64,000 bases of DNA, from the NCBI GenBank assembly GCA_038501195.1, contig JBBPUQ010000007.1, positions 3,201,501 through 3,265,500 of the forward strand, read 5' to 3'. Below, piece by piece: positions 26,640 through 39,016 of this stretch (positions are counted from its first letter, which is position 1; each line of letters begins with the position of its first letter). This stretch comes from Nemania diffusa. Lineage: Eukaryota > Ascomycota > Sordariomycetes > Xylariales > Xylariaceae. Below the pieces are notes generated by a model, which saw nothing but the letters and a program-made list of their open reading frames with translations, had not been told where the DNA came from and searched no databases. A program made the position numbers and the translations under genes.

Positions 26640-27206
26640 CGGGTAAGTTATCCGGCACTCTTGGTTCTGGTCTTGGGGACCTCGACATGAGGAGGTGCGT
26701 TTTTTTTCTCTTTGATATTTGAGATTTCTTTCTGGCGCTCCTCTTTCGTAAGCGGTGGTGGATCCTTGGCAGGCTTGGCAACCACGAGGAAATCTGGAAT
26801 CCTCGTTGCTTTTTCCCCTCAAAAATTTTAAGCATGAATTTAAGCAGGCCCTGCTTCTCCGCCGCCTAACGCCCGACTAGGGTATTTTTAGACTATCACT
26901 TCTTCCCCCTCCGAGTTAAGCTTCGGGCGGCCCTCTCCATGAGCTGGCTGTCTGTCATGGACTCCACGAGGTCCCAACTCCATTGTTTCGGCTAGCCGCC
27001 TGGTAGGTTTGCGACTCGGCAAGTCCAAGACCCTTCCAAGATCCTTGGTGCTGACACTCTCTCCTTGGCAAGCAAACAACTATGCTAGTGTGTGTAAGTT
27101 GATGCAAACAACCTCGTTGCCTCGAACAGGAAGGGATCTTGGTTTACCTGCACTTTTCTATGCAGCTACTTGCAGCCTGCCAGTGGCAGACATTAGACAA
27201 TGCTAG
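26640..27206 (-). pseudogene. decayed coding-like segment, unknown protein
   Basis: Two stretches of the minus strand read like protein. One runs about 110 codons from near 27200 down to 26888, with two internal TAG stops that could each derive from a CAG Gln codon by one C-to-T change; it includes VSTKDLGRVLDLPSRKP. The other, about 26815-26650, lies in another frame, is 54 codons long and rich in Lys, Pro and Glu, including DPPPLTKEERQKEI. Purine-rich codons on this strand and charged, low-Cys composition differ from the random frames around. I do not recognise the family. It may be a transposon gag-like relic or a dead host gene; it could also be chance. Confidence 0.3.
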
Positions 27207-27489
27207 TCAAGCAATCGCCAAGCCCCGTTCAATGCTTGTGTTGGCGCGTGCCGAGCTACTGGCGGCTCTTGGTAACCAGTAGTGTACGGCTATATCTAAT
27301 GCAAGCACCAGTCGAAATGGAATGTTGTTGTAAATAACACCTAGCCCAGCCGAATGATCCTTAGGCGTACCCACATCGTTCGTTCACGGGTAATTGGCAG
27401 GTTAGTGTATGGTGTCAAAAAGAATATCACAGCATTAAGCACAAGGATTATCTCTTGGGATTGTTCAGCTTCTATCGTCCAGGCTTATT

Positions 27490-27780
27490 TGCGTCATTTT
27501 TGGTATTTTATTTTACTTTTTGTATTATAAGTACGAGGAGGAAAAAGCAGTACGCAATAATAAGGGTGTGCTTTTGCGAGATATATCACCGTACTCATTA
27601 ATACGGGAGAGATTGCAAGACTAGATAGCAATTGCCGAGCTGGGTCGGCTAGGTATAGCATTGCCTATGCAGTCAGACTACTCGGCACATCTGGAAAGGG
27701 TTATTCGACGACTCACCGCCCGTTTCATTTACTACGATGGCACAGTATATCGCTATACTGTACAAGAACAGCTGCAGTGA
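27490..27780 (+). pseudogene. short decayed coding-like segment, unknown protein
   Basis: From about 27490 to 27780 one plus-strand frame reads through about 97 codons with a single internal stop (TAG at about 27610) before the TGA at 27778-27780. The last 83 codons are charged and protein-like, with YEEEKAVRNNKG early and LTARFIYYDGTVYR late. No ATG start fits and I cannot assign a family. A transposon-protein relic is the simplest explanation. Confidence 0.25.
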
Positions 27781-30700
27781 GCACCTTAATTTGCTGCGTG
27801 GCTATTTTGTGGGTGGCGTTACAGTTATTACTTTACTGTAGACTGAGCTTATTTCTCTCCACTACTTATTATCTATAGCGCCAAGGGTCGACTCCTTGTT
27901 GAGCTTATTACCGTTACAGCGTCCCGAAGCTCGTTCTGCAGCACTTCTGCTACCTAGTCTAGTCTTGTCGGGAATCGTCGCTTGTGATCTTGCCGGTTCC
28001 CTAGTCTTGCCCGCCGGTTGATCTTAGCCGAGAGCCTTTTTGTGACAAAAACCGCGCTGTTGTAGCTGATTGTAAGGGCTGTCCGTTGAAAAGGGAAATT
28101 CCGTACGATCATCAAGCGACAAGTGTCGAACCGCCAAGGCTCTCCAAGGCTCTCTTCACTCGGGCCAGGCATGTCACTCGTCAGTAAGCATAGGCAATCT
28201 TATTACCGTCGGCGTTCCGAGTGCGGGGGTATCTTCTCGTAGCGCGAATGCACCCAAGATCCATGCTTGGCAGGCAAGCGATAAAACGGCTTACCGCATT
28301 CTGTACCTATCTTGCGGCATGCCAGCTTTCCCCGATATGTGCTATGTATTATGCTCGTACCGATGTTACACTTGCTGTGGTGCGGGAATAGTGAAGCCAT
28401 CACCGGCCCGACAGCATCAACGATCTACCTTTCTGGTAAGATGTGGCGGATGACTCTAGTTGTATCCTACGGTATGTCGGTGATTTCTTCCCGGCGAGCC
28501 ACTTGTTAGATCCAGCCGATCCTTTGCTGGCGCTATCGCCTGGCGGACTCCTTATCGGGACCGGTGAACGGACATGCGGCCGCGTTTTCTCGGTATTCGC
28601 GGTGCTGACATGAGTTATTTTGTAATGTTCACTAGAGTGCCTGCTGTGCCTCTTGTGATTATATGTATGCAGCTAGGCTGGGTAAGGTTCCGCGTAATCG
28701 GTAACGCATAACACTCCGAGAGAGCACGCTGACTAGGTATAGCATTGATTTAGAGATACTTACTTAGATCCTGCAACTTTCGTGTGGGAATGCGCCACAG
28801 CCCTACACGGATCTCGAAGCATGTTGGCTGTTGGTTGCTAGCTGTTGGCTGCTTGGTCACCTGCTGCCAGCGTAAGAGATCGGGTCTAGATGCCAATCTT
28901 TTCGTCCTCTAGGCTATAAAGCCCCCAAACCTGGGGTCTGAGTCCCGTGGTGTTGGTTACGGTCTCTACATATTCTATCTGCTATACCTAGATGCTAGAT
29001 GGCGATTCGCCTGGAGAAAGTCGCGGGTCCCACCAACAACAATACTCGAGTGTCGCCAACAGGACCACCACGGCCACCATATCTGTGGCTCTCCCATCAT
29101 ACATGTGACCATGCTTGCTGATCACTACGGACAATCATAGAATTGTTGGTACGCATGTACACTAGTTACCTGGATGTCTGTGGCGCTTCAACCATCCTCT
29201 CGGTCCGTTATTGCTTGGAGAGGGGACGGTCTGGACTAATCTATTCGCATACGGCTGTTGATGACTACAACGGCGCCTAATCTGGCCGAGCTGGAAGCGA
29301 TATGTATGCTGTAGTAACGAAGCCGACTGTAACGGACTTCCCAGCTCTTCCTTGATGCGGGCGTCGCTTATCGCTGAGCAGCAGGCTCATGGGCTTGATC
29401 TGGCCACTTGTAGACCACAAACCCATCCCGACAGTCCGCACGCCGAATAGACCCATACATGTTTCAAGTGTACCATTACCTTAAGGCACGTACAAGCTAG
29501 GCAAATGTGCAACTTTCTAGATATGTATTTTCAAGTCCTAGACATAGTACCTACGCGTAGGCTGGCCAGCTGGCCTACTGTGCCCCTTGGTGTACCACAT
29601 CGGCCAAAACACGCCCTTGCTATCATGACGATGTTACGTAGATCAATGTTGTTGATCTTAATACTACTATTGCTGCAGATCTGACACGGTATTTCGGGTC
29701 AGATTCGAGTTAAAATAATCCCCTATAGATTTTCTCGTCCTGAAGATCTTCGCGGAGCAGAAAACTCCGTCGGCGTATCGTACCGACAAGCATCTCACAT
29801 TGCAGATCATCGCCCATTCCAGTATTTCTCGTTGCATAAAGATATTTTGGTCCAAATAAGGTTTGCAGTTGCAACACATTGCCCTATCATAACTGACGCC
29901 GCGTCGGTGCTGGCATAGACACTAGTTCTATTGTCCCGTAAAAGCCCCCGAATGTTTGACCTCATCAACTAATATCGGACTCTTTACGTTTCCCCTTTTA
30001 CTACTTCTCGTGTTTACCTGATAAATAACTACCTAGCGACTTAACATGATTTGATAAAACTTACCGGGTTATTACTATCATTCTAGAATCCATTCGATAT
30101 GGAGTGTTCCGATGGATACATGGGTGTCAAATTCAATAGTGTACAGACCTCAGATTAGGACGATCGGTCGGCTTGCAACCTAAACCGATTCGCGAAACCT
30201 GGTGGTTATGACGGATTTGGTAGAAAGTACCTGGTTAGCATACATAGATACAGTGCTTGGGCTGACATATTGAAGACTCAAGCACTTCATGCGTACGGTA
30301 CATAACGAATTTACTACCAAGTCTCATGAGTTTATGGTTCACCATGAAGAAATGGCAGGGGTGGATCTACTCAGCTCAAGATACGAGGGGTAGGTACTGT
30401 AGTGTACTGTGCAATAGCCTATCTACGTTACTTACCTAGTTGCAGTGAAGTTTTGACCCTAGCTCTTTGTCTCTGGCCTGCCACGTGCGAGTTCTGTAGT
30501 ATACGTAGTAGTGTAGGGGTTGATTTGCCCGGAAAGAACGGAAATCCCGGGTTAAAAAAACCAGCCCGATGGTGCAATTAGATGCCTGCCTGATGTTGAA
30601 AAGGAGCCAAGAAAACAAAAAGGTTCTCACTAGTAAGGATATTATTACCATTATGCTGGGCGAAAGCTCCGTTGACATAATCGTATGCTGCACATATCGT

Positions 30701-33157
30701 GAAATAGACTAGGTACTTGCGTTCAGGTCTCGAGTCTCCTAACTGGACGCCTCTCTTCCCACCGTAGTAGAGATATATGCGTATTTATGCAGTAGTGTAT
30801 AAGAGACGGTTGGATCCGGAAAAGGGTTCCATTAGACACTAATGAATTAGCCGTTCGTATTTTTAGGCACATGCGTATAGAAACGACTACACGATACTAA
30901 GCTAGATATCTACCCTATTTACTATATACGTACGCAGTTGCTTCTACACTTGAAGCTAGTTCTAAGTTCGAGTGCGGCTACAGCCGTTGTCTTGACTTAA
31001 AAGAGCGATAACGTATTTTTAGTGGATGCCATGTCTCATGGGTTTTTTTTTAGGCTCGCGTAACAGCCTATCATACGATGTTTATTTGGGCCGTTATATT
31101 TTGCCAAGCCTGCCTGTTCGTACATTTGCGAGGTATACCTGTGACCGAGTGCGTGCTCGGGAACTGGTGAAGTGTAAGTGCATGTGACGCAATTGTGCAT
31201 CCGAGATTTGGAGTTTGCGCTATGATAGCTTAAGTACTTGTCTAAAACGAGGAGGCATCGAAGCAGACATAGAATCAAAAGGGAATATCATCTTCGCCAT
31301 TAGACTACAACGTCGTAGTGCTGGATTCCAATAGGTCCTGAAGGATTGTAGAGGAGTAGGTTTCAGCATCCGCCCACGTGGTAAGTGAAGAGGACCTATC
31401 TGTCTGGGATCCTGCGGACCTGGCAATTGCGATACCTAAAGCTATCAATTACCGAGTTACCGACTCTGCTTGAGCTATACCGAGCTTAGAAAGGGCAAGA
31501 AGTTTCGGAATCCGAAGCCCGTGTATAATAAGACTACCATGTTGAAGAAAATAGGCTAGGTATATTAGGGACTTATGTTAAAGACTTCCACGGACCGCCC
31601 CGCAAAGCTTGAGCTTAACTTCCTTAGCGAATGCCTTCGGGACCGATCGTATTGCTACATTATCTAGTAATCTAGTGTAATAAGCATATTTCTTACTTCT
31701 CAGGATTGTTCTTAGATTGCGGGAGCTGTCTGAACTTCAGAGCACAATCCTTCGCTAATCTCGAAATGGATATTTACATAGCTACAATCCCTTCCCACGG
31801 CCAGGGCCACAATACCTTATCAAATTGGTGGGAGATTAGGTATAATGCTTGTCTAAACGCCGAAGATCTAAACCGACTATAGCGTAGCTAGTGCTCCCTG
31901 CTAGGTTAAGCTCTTACCGCCTGGCTGTTCCTGTTCCCACATGACACGTGCAATGCCAGTTCTACCCATGGCTTTCGTTTCGGTACCAAAAAGCACGACT
32001 GTTCTTTTTCTTTTTCTTTCGCTAGACAAATCCTTCGAGAAGATCTTAGGCCTTCTTCTTCCTTACCGCTTTAACCATCGACCAGGGCGTTTTATTTTCT
32101 TCGTTCATGGATATTGAGGCTGTATGTATAGTCTACCTACTCTTGCAACCTTGCTCGACACTGGTTGTAGTATCTCTCTACGGCGTACTGTAGAGCTTTG
32201 ATGCATTCTCTGTTCCAACAAATCCTTTGACAAGGGTGCTTCCTACACGATAGCAGCCATGCCATACACTAGTCGGTGTACCGCATACGCGCAACCTTGA
32301 AACCTACACTAGTGTATCTGGGTACAGTACTTACGCAATTCTACGGAAGCACGAATCAAGAAGCATGTACCTATCGTAAATCTGAGAATATGTGCGTGTG
32401 CCACACCACCGTTCATGCGGTACAGGTATCCAAATTTATCCCCATGTCTATTAGTGAAGCGGGAAAAAAGAAGCCCTTGTATTAGCTTGTCGCGGTACTC
32501 GGAGTAAACTACCTACACGGCTAAGTAGCCCCAGGGTTTTTAACATTGTATTCTTACATGGCGGAGATAATTCCGTCAACGAGGAACTAGGTGCCGCCCT
32601 TGCCCCTCAGTCATCTCGACGACTTAGTCGCGACCGCCGAAGTGAAATTCTGGGGCGCTCAGTCAGGGCCTGTCACATTTGCCAAATACGTAATGCTGCC
32701 TCCTATGAAAGACCATGCAGGATAACATGGAGGAAACGGGACCAATCGGGGGCACACTCCATGCAGCCCAGCACTCACTGCATAGTGGTGACCGCTAACG
32801 AGAGCAGGAGGGGAAGAAATAAGCACAACCTTGAGACGGGCCGCAGGATCTGCCTCTAGCATTGCTACACAATCTCGGTGCTGCAAGATTCCCTCTGCTC
32901 CTATAGTACATATAGTACATATTAAAACTCCTCGAGAGTCCGGGTAAGCGCTACTTCTCGATGTTTCGGCAGTGCGTCGAGTGAAGGAGCGCAGGCGACG
33001 GGCTGGCTTGCAGTAGGAATATGGGGGTTACATTGCATGGCCCTCTCTACAAAGCACCTTGTATAGACAGAGCCGGACAACCCAGACGTACCAGTACCTC
33101 GGAACCGGCGCCTGTGCATGTCCTAGACTGCGTCGTAGGAAAACACTCAGCGAATAC

Positions 33158-33191
33158 ATGCCGTCAATGCCGTCAATGCCGCCAATGCCGC
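33158..33191. repeat. 9-bp tandem repeat, about 3.5 copies
   Basis: Units CCGTCAATG, CCGTCAATG and CCGCCAATG followed by a partial copy. It is intergenic, and the 9-bp unit keeps any frame open, which lengthens two overlapping chance frames here. Confidence 0.8.
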
Positions 33192-36100
33192 CGGCACAGC
33201 ATCGCAGAGGGCCGCTTACGGTGAGAGAGGTACGGCGCGTTCTATGTTGCGGTCATCGGCGCGAGCGACATCATGCACGGCGGGGGGTGGCGGGGACTAA
33301 CGCTACTGCTGTAGGTAGATTATTTTTGACAATAGGAAATGATAAGAGAAATGGGGTCTTGATTTTTATAAACCATCCTTGCCCGAAGGAGATACACACG
33401 AGGCACCCATGATAGAGCTGAATATTATCCCCTGTGCACACGTGCTGCTCCATCTACCTCCCAGAGCGAAGGCCTGCTGACCATTAGTCAAGTCTCAGGA
33501 GCGTAAACCCTTTAGGATCATATTGTTGTCATTTCCTTTTTACTACTTACTCTTGAAAGGTAGGCCGCCCCCCCGTTGGCTTGCTACGTATCAAGCCATA
33601 ATCATGCACGTGTCAGAATTTTAAACTCAGGAACCCTACGCCACTACACCCTCAAGATCCATACGTCTAAAGATGGCAAGATGCCGCGAAGTGGCGTGAA
33701 TATAAGCGTTCTAGGTGATAAGCCAAGTTGGCAAGGCTGTAAAATGCGACCTAGGATCTTAGATAGCCGTAGGGGAGGGCGTGGGAAAGGGTCTTTGGGT
33801 AAAGAAGTGTGTCTATTGGCGTGTTCTAGAATCGACCAAAAGTACGCCGTAAACCTGAGACTCGCTATCCACCAGTCAAATTCAGCTCGTGACTGTTTCT
33901 TCTTAAAAGAAAACAAGAAATTAGTAAGCCAGTCTCGCGAATGAGGAGATCTGCTGGGTATGGTTACGGTAAGTACATGCCTACCCAGAGCGGGGAGATA
34001 ACGGGCCTACCTACCTATCATGAGGAGATCCTGTAAGTACATAGACGAGGAGCTGCTGCGACGCATGCATAGCGGTCACCAAGACCATGGGCACGGCGTC
34101 CCATGGTTGTCTGTGGTCAGAAGCATATCTCGCTACGCCAGCATGCTACCCAGGGTACCTAAAACAAAGCCCTCAGGCCTATGGGGACCAGAAGGATGAA
34201 GAACCTAGAAAACTTTACTGGGCCGCCGCCGCCACCCCTATCCAGCAACCACCGTCGTGACTGTGTAACGGCAGGGCCAGCTGAGCGGGAGACTTGGCTA
34301 TTCGGGAGTTAGTGGTTTCTCTGCTTTTACGTACGCACACCATACGCGGAACCTTGCCAACTATTTCCGAGGGGCATCTCCGAACGGATATACACGACAC
34401 AGTCAGAGCCACTCCGTTCCATCAGGTAAGCATTACCCAATGCCCTCTCCGGTATCACAGGTTACGCGCTCCTGCATAGGCGTTTGACGGCTTGGCTGTC
34501 TATGCGTGTGGGCGTTAGTGTATAGCGTAAGGCCAAGTCTGGCGGACAGGCGTGGCAGGCGTGGCAGGCATTGGCGGTCGACGTTTACACGGCTAGACCG
34601 AGTGAGTGTGGTTCATCTGTTTGCCCGTCTGATGCGATAGGTACTTCATAGGAGCCATGGCATATTCCGTGGTCGAGGGTTCCCCCATATTCGCGCTAAT
34701 TTGCAAGGAGTAAGGTTAGTGTGTCCCAATATACATTTATGGTTCCGCCGTAGGTGCACTGCCTGTGCGCGTGCGTATCGAGCGTAGTGTATACGTAAAG
34801 TTCGTGAAACGTCTCTTGGCACCGCTACGTACAACTGCGGAGAAAGCTGTAGCAGCCGCGGCACAGGCATAACGGTTGGTAACGGGGACGCGGTGAATGA
34901 CCAGATCAGTAACTAGGCGGTGATAATTAGGACCGCAGATACAGACACCCCGAGCAGTCAAAGGCCGAAAAGTGCTAAAGGGAGGAGGGTAGTCATATCA
35001 ACCCAGGTGGAGGTGGGGGAGAGGGAACTTGGTGTGAGGGGTTGTAGGTAGTTGGATATGCAGTTGTCAGTTGTTTGTTACCTGGGTCAAGAATTGGTGA
35101 TGATCTACGACGCTAGGTTTAAGGGAAATCTTGGGGAAAATCCGGCATTGAATAGTTTGTCATTGCCAAACAAAATGCTTCATAATTTTCTTCTAAAAAG
35201 CACGGTCAGAGCTCTGCATGCCATCACACCTAGGCCAGTTACATAGAACCTCTGATGTCCCATGTATCTAGTACAAATGGCATCAGCAGATGCAGCGTCT
35301 ACCGTCACAGTCGGGGAATTCTTATCAATCACCAAAGCTGAGTCCTGGTTCCTTCCTAGGTGCTTATGCAGATGCGGAACAGGCATTAGGAAGCACTTCT
35401 GTTGGGCGCCTTGCAGCCGTGCCACAGCGCATGGCGACACGGGGTCGCGAAGCACGATGGACATGTGCCCGGTAAATCGGAGCGACATACCATCAAAAGG
35501 AGTTTCGGAGAGCGTCTGCCGCGCATGTGCTCGACTTACCGTCCTGAGCATTTGCCTTCGGGCCCGAGCCTCTACACCATGAATATGGTCATATACTGCG
35601 TAGATGCCGTAGTCCTTGATTGCACTTTGGGGAATTCTAGCCGCAAGAGGGGGGCACAGATTGAGAATGAAACGTCGTCAGCCAAGAGCCTTGCTCTGGC
35701 ATGCTCTGACCAGTCCGACCTTCTGCGCGCGCGCACGAATGACCACGTACGGAGCCTAGTGCTTGTCATGTATGCATTCGTTAATCTCGAGTGGCATGAT
35801 ATAACGGGTAAGTACCGGTACGATCACCCAAGTCCAGCGGGATTGGCGATCTTATTGAACCCCCTCTAGCAGTATAACGAACGAAGCCGAGATATTCCCA
35901 CAGCAAGTAGGCCCGAGCCTCCCTGTCCCCTTGCGTCCTTACCTCCGGCGCGGAGGAGGAAGCAACAGACTGCAATAGGTAATGCATTGTTCGCATGGAG
36001 TGGTAACAAATCGACGCGCCATCGCGCTGCGCGGACGATGATAAATCGTGATGACGCATGATGCAGTTAGCAGCAGGTAGGCAGGCGGAATAATACCCCA

Positions 36101-38566
36101 TCGTAGGTATTTTAAGAAAAAAGATGGTGGCACCTTTGGGGGACTTCCCCCCTCCAAGTCCCGATTCCCCATGCAACACCGAACAAGCTTATAAGCTTAA
36201 TTCGAGGGGCATGCAGGGACTGACGAATCAGGTCCCGGAGACCAGGACGCCACACGACGCCCACATGCGAGGCCCGCAGGACGAGAATGTTCAATACACC
36301 TCCATCACTTACACTAGAGCAGCCTACATAGTGTAAGAGGAGCTTCGTGTGGTAACAAACGTGTTATTCCCATTTGGATGAATGACCCTTCCCCGTCTGC
36401 CATTGGGGGATCGGAAAAGGACCACTGCATCGCCTCATCTGCCTACACGACTTAGATACACTACACCAAACTAGGCCCCCCACAAACCTCTCGCATACCA
36501 CGCACCAAAATGGATACCTACCGATGCGCTATGTTTTATGGAGAGCCTCGAGTAGGTTGTAGCGTACGCATAGGTAACGGTTTCTTCCTCGTCACAACCA
36601 CGTCGGAATCAATTAAAATGACCGACCTATACGTTTCAACCGCCCCGGTGCGGCCAAGTGTCAGGACGCTCAGGCGAGTCAAATCCCCCACCCCCTTCAA
36701 GCAAGTGGAAACGTTGCGTGTACATACGGCACGTCTGCCGGGAGACTGGCTGTCTCTCGCTGACGCGGATCAGCAATGATTCTGTATGCGTACAGTATAC
36801 AGTATTTTCCCAAAAAGCCGGATCTCAATACTGGATATGGTCGAGATACCCGGATTGACGAGCGGTCTGCATCCTCAATAGCTAAATAGGAAAGGTAATC
36901 GTCTCAAATCGCTCAATAGTCAAGGGGGTCCCCCATGTCTACATGCTGAGGCTCGCACGACACATGTCGTTGCGGTTGGAAACTGGCTAATATGGTTCGA
37001 TCGCAGTCGTGCCACCATCGCAACGGCCACATGACCACTATAATATTTGTTTTCTTGGCTTCAGAACGGGTTTACGTAGTGATGCATTAGTACTTGAAAG
37101 TGGAATTATGTTGCGAGGAACAGTTAGCATCGCCAAATGCGACTACAGGCATTTTGGTTGCTTTGATTCGATCCCATAAGCGGTCGCTTTGCGACCTCTG
37201 CCTGCAGCCCGACCTTCTCCAATTCTCTGGGTATGCGCGTTAATGCCACGGCTGTCAAGGGCGATGAAGTGCAGTGCAGTATAGCCTATGAATAGGGCCG
37301 ATCGAAGACGGAACATGCGCATGATTAAAAAAAAGTGAGAGCTATACGACTGGTGCAGTCGACACCCGACGAGGTGACGATTATCGCTTAAGCACCGCTC
37401 GAGTAATCGATTACCCGTTTAGAAGAAAGCGCTTCTTGAAAAACGACATCGGTCGCTGCTGGTGACACGTCGGTCAGAAGACACGGAAGATCTCGCCTCC
37501 CTCTTTAAATTGCTTGACGAAATAACATGCTTTAAGTACCTGGTTGAGGTCGGATCCCGCTGGCTGCAGCCTTGCCGTAGCCGCTAGAGGGCGGCATAGC
37601 GAAGCGGTAACCAGCACAAGTATTGAATAGCGGGAGAATAGAGTGCTTGGTAAGTACTATAGCACCAGGGATAATAGGCCAGGTAATGGGCGATGGAGAC
37701 ACAGTGCTACTGTAAATAGAGCTTTGCGAGAGAAGCAGACAATTAAGGTTACTTGCCTTGCGTATGCATTTGCATGGCCGTGCATGACCCATCGCTGTTG
37801 TAAGTAAGATCTAGTCAATCGTAGAGCAGAAAGAACGCCTGCAAATGTGTTGGTATCCCCTCACATCTCAATAATGTGACGTTAATATATTTGCCGAGCA
37901 TTGGCAATAACAAGCTGTACCGTGTATCCGCCATCTTCGCTCCGACGTGCCGCTCTATGCGGGTAGGTCACGATAGACGGCCGACTGGGGAGGCGGGGGC
38001 TATTCGGCCACTGGGCTTATTTAGGATTGCGGGTTAGTGAATGAATCTTCACGATGCAGTGTCATACGGGATACAGGGTGCGTCTCAAATCACAGGTAAT
38101 CTCTGCTGTAGTCCTTCATTCTGGATGCAAGCGAATCGGCGAACGTTACCTAGTGGTAAGTGTTGGGTGCAAGTGGATTGTGCCCAAGCTGTCAAATTAC
38201 CCAGTGCAGTCGCACAAACGAGAGAAAACTGTCCGCTGCAGAACGCGATATGGCACCGTTGTACCAGCGCATGTGCCCTATCGTTCGGCCATAGGCGATA
38301 CCTTGCACTTAGGATGTTTGTCATAGGCAGGCAGACTCTTGGTACTCGCGATTATCCGAGCAGAGCAAGCACATATTATCGTGCGTGCGGAATATCGACT
38401 GATTTGTTCCTGTCGGCCCTAATATTTTCGCGTTCAATTGCTTCCGTGTGACTTTGAAGTCTTGGTGCTTGCAATTGTTTGACGCCGCAATTGTAGTCGC
38501 CGAGATGTGGCCGTAACTGGGGACTGCGGGTACATGAAATGAGAACGCAGGTGTTTCCAACTGCAT

Positions 38567-38589
38567 TGTTTCGGTTACTAACCGAAACA
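38567..38589. repeat. palindrome, 11-bp arms, 1-nt centre
   Basis: TGTTTCGGTTA at 38567-38577 is the exact reverse complement of 38579-38589, around one C. Like the 3520-3540 palindrome, the centre reads TA-C-TA. It lies about 430 bp beyond the 3' end of the AsnRS gene. Confidence 0.85.
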
Positions 38590-39016
38590 TGTCACTCTAA
38601 ACTGTGCTCTCATGAGCCGAGGTGTAAACAAATGCTTCAAGGGAGGACTTTAAAGCGCTACAATACAATTGGATGGGTCGATAATTTATATTACATAGAA
38701 GGCCAGCGGCGTTGTCCGATCGAACTCGAAACTCTGTCGGGCCTAAAAACACCACAACAGACGCGACATATCAACTCTCGAGGAGAAAGTAGGATAGAGC
38801 ATCATTGCGACTGATACACACGTACAGATTGTGTCTGTCTAGCAGTCGAGATGGGTTTGATAACTGTGTTGTGCCTTACATGAATGATTCTTCGTCATCC
38901 TAGTTCGGGGTCATGTAAGGCAAGACATGTCTTGTATAAGCATCGTACAAGCTTCTGACTGAGTCCCAGAGAAGTAAGTCTTAACGAGGGCTGCTTTGCA
39001 TCACAAGGGTCGCCTT

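Larger units (their letters stand above)
20661..39016. other. 18.4-kb gene desert
   Basis: No supportable intact gene. The longest frame is 155 codons (35402-35869, plus), within what chance gives at this length and composition, and many frames overlap on opposite strands. The stretch holds microsatellites at 23461, 24150 and 24552, a 9-bp tandem repeat near 33161, many TACC/CCTAGG/GGTA words, a palindrome at 38567-38589 and two decayed coding-like segments listed separately. The part upstream of 20660 up to about 21100 presumably carries the WOPR gene promoter, but I see no distinct site. Confidence 0.55.

Noticed and set aside
35402..35869. 155-codon plus frame, longest in the gene desert
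   Set aside because: No recognisable family, overlapping frames on both strands, and a length expected several times by chance in 64 kb.
36980..37020. tRNA T-loop-like GGTTCGATC
   Set aside because: No 5-bp T-stem, acceptor stem or A-box in register; similar words near 28120 and 35855 fail the same test.
38041..38451. 136-codon plus frame with ATG
   Set aside because: Not similar to any family I know and within the chance length range; an overlapping 90-codon frame is equally open.
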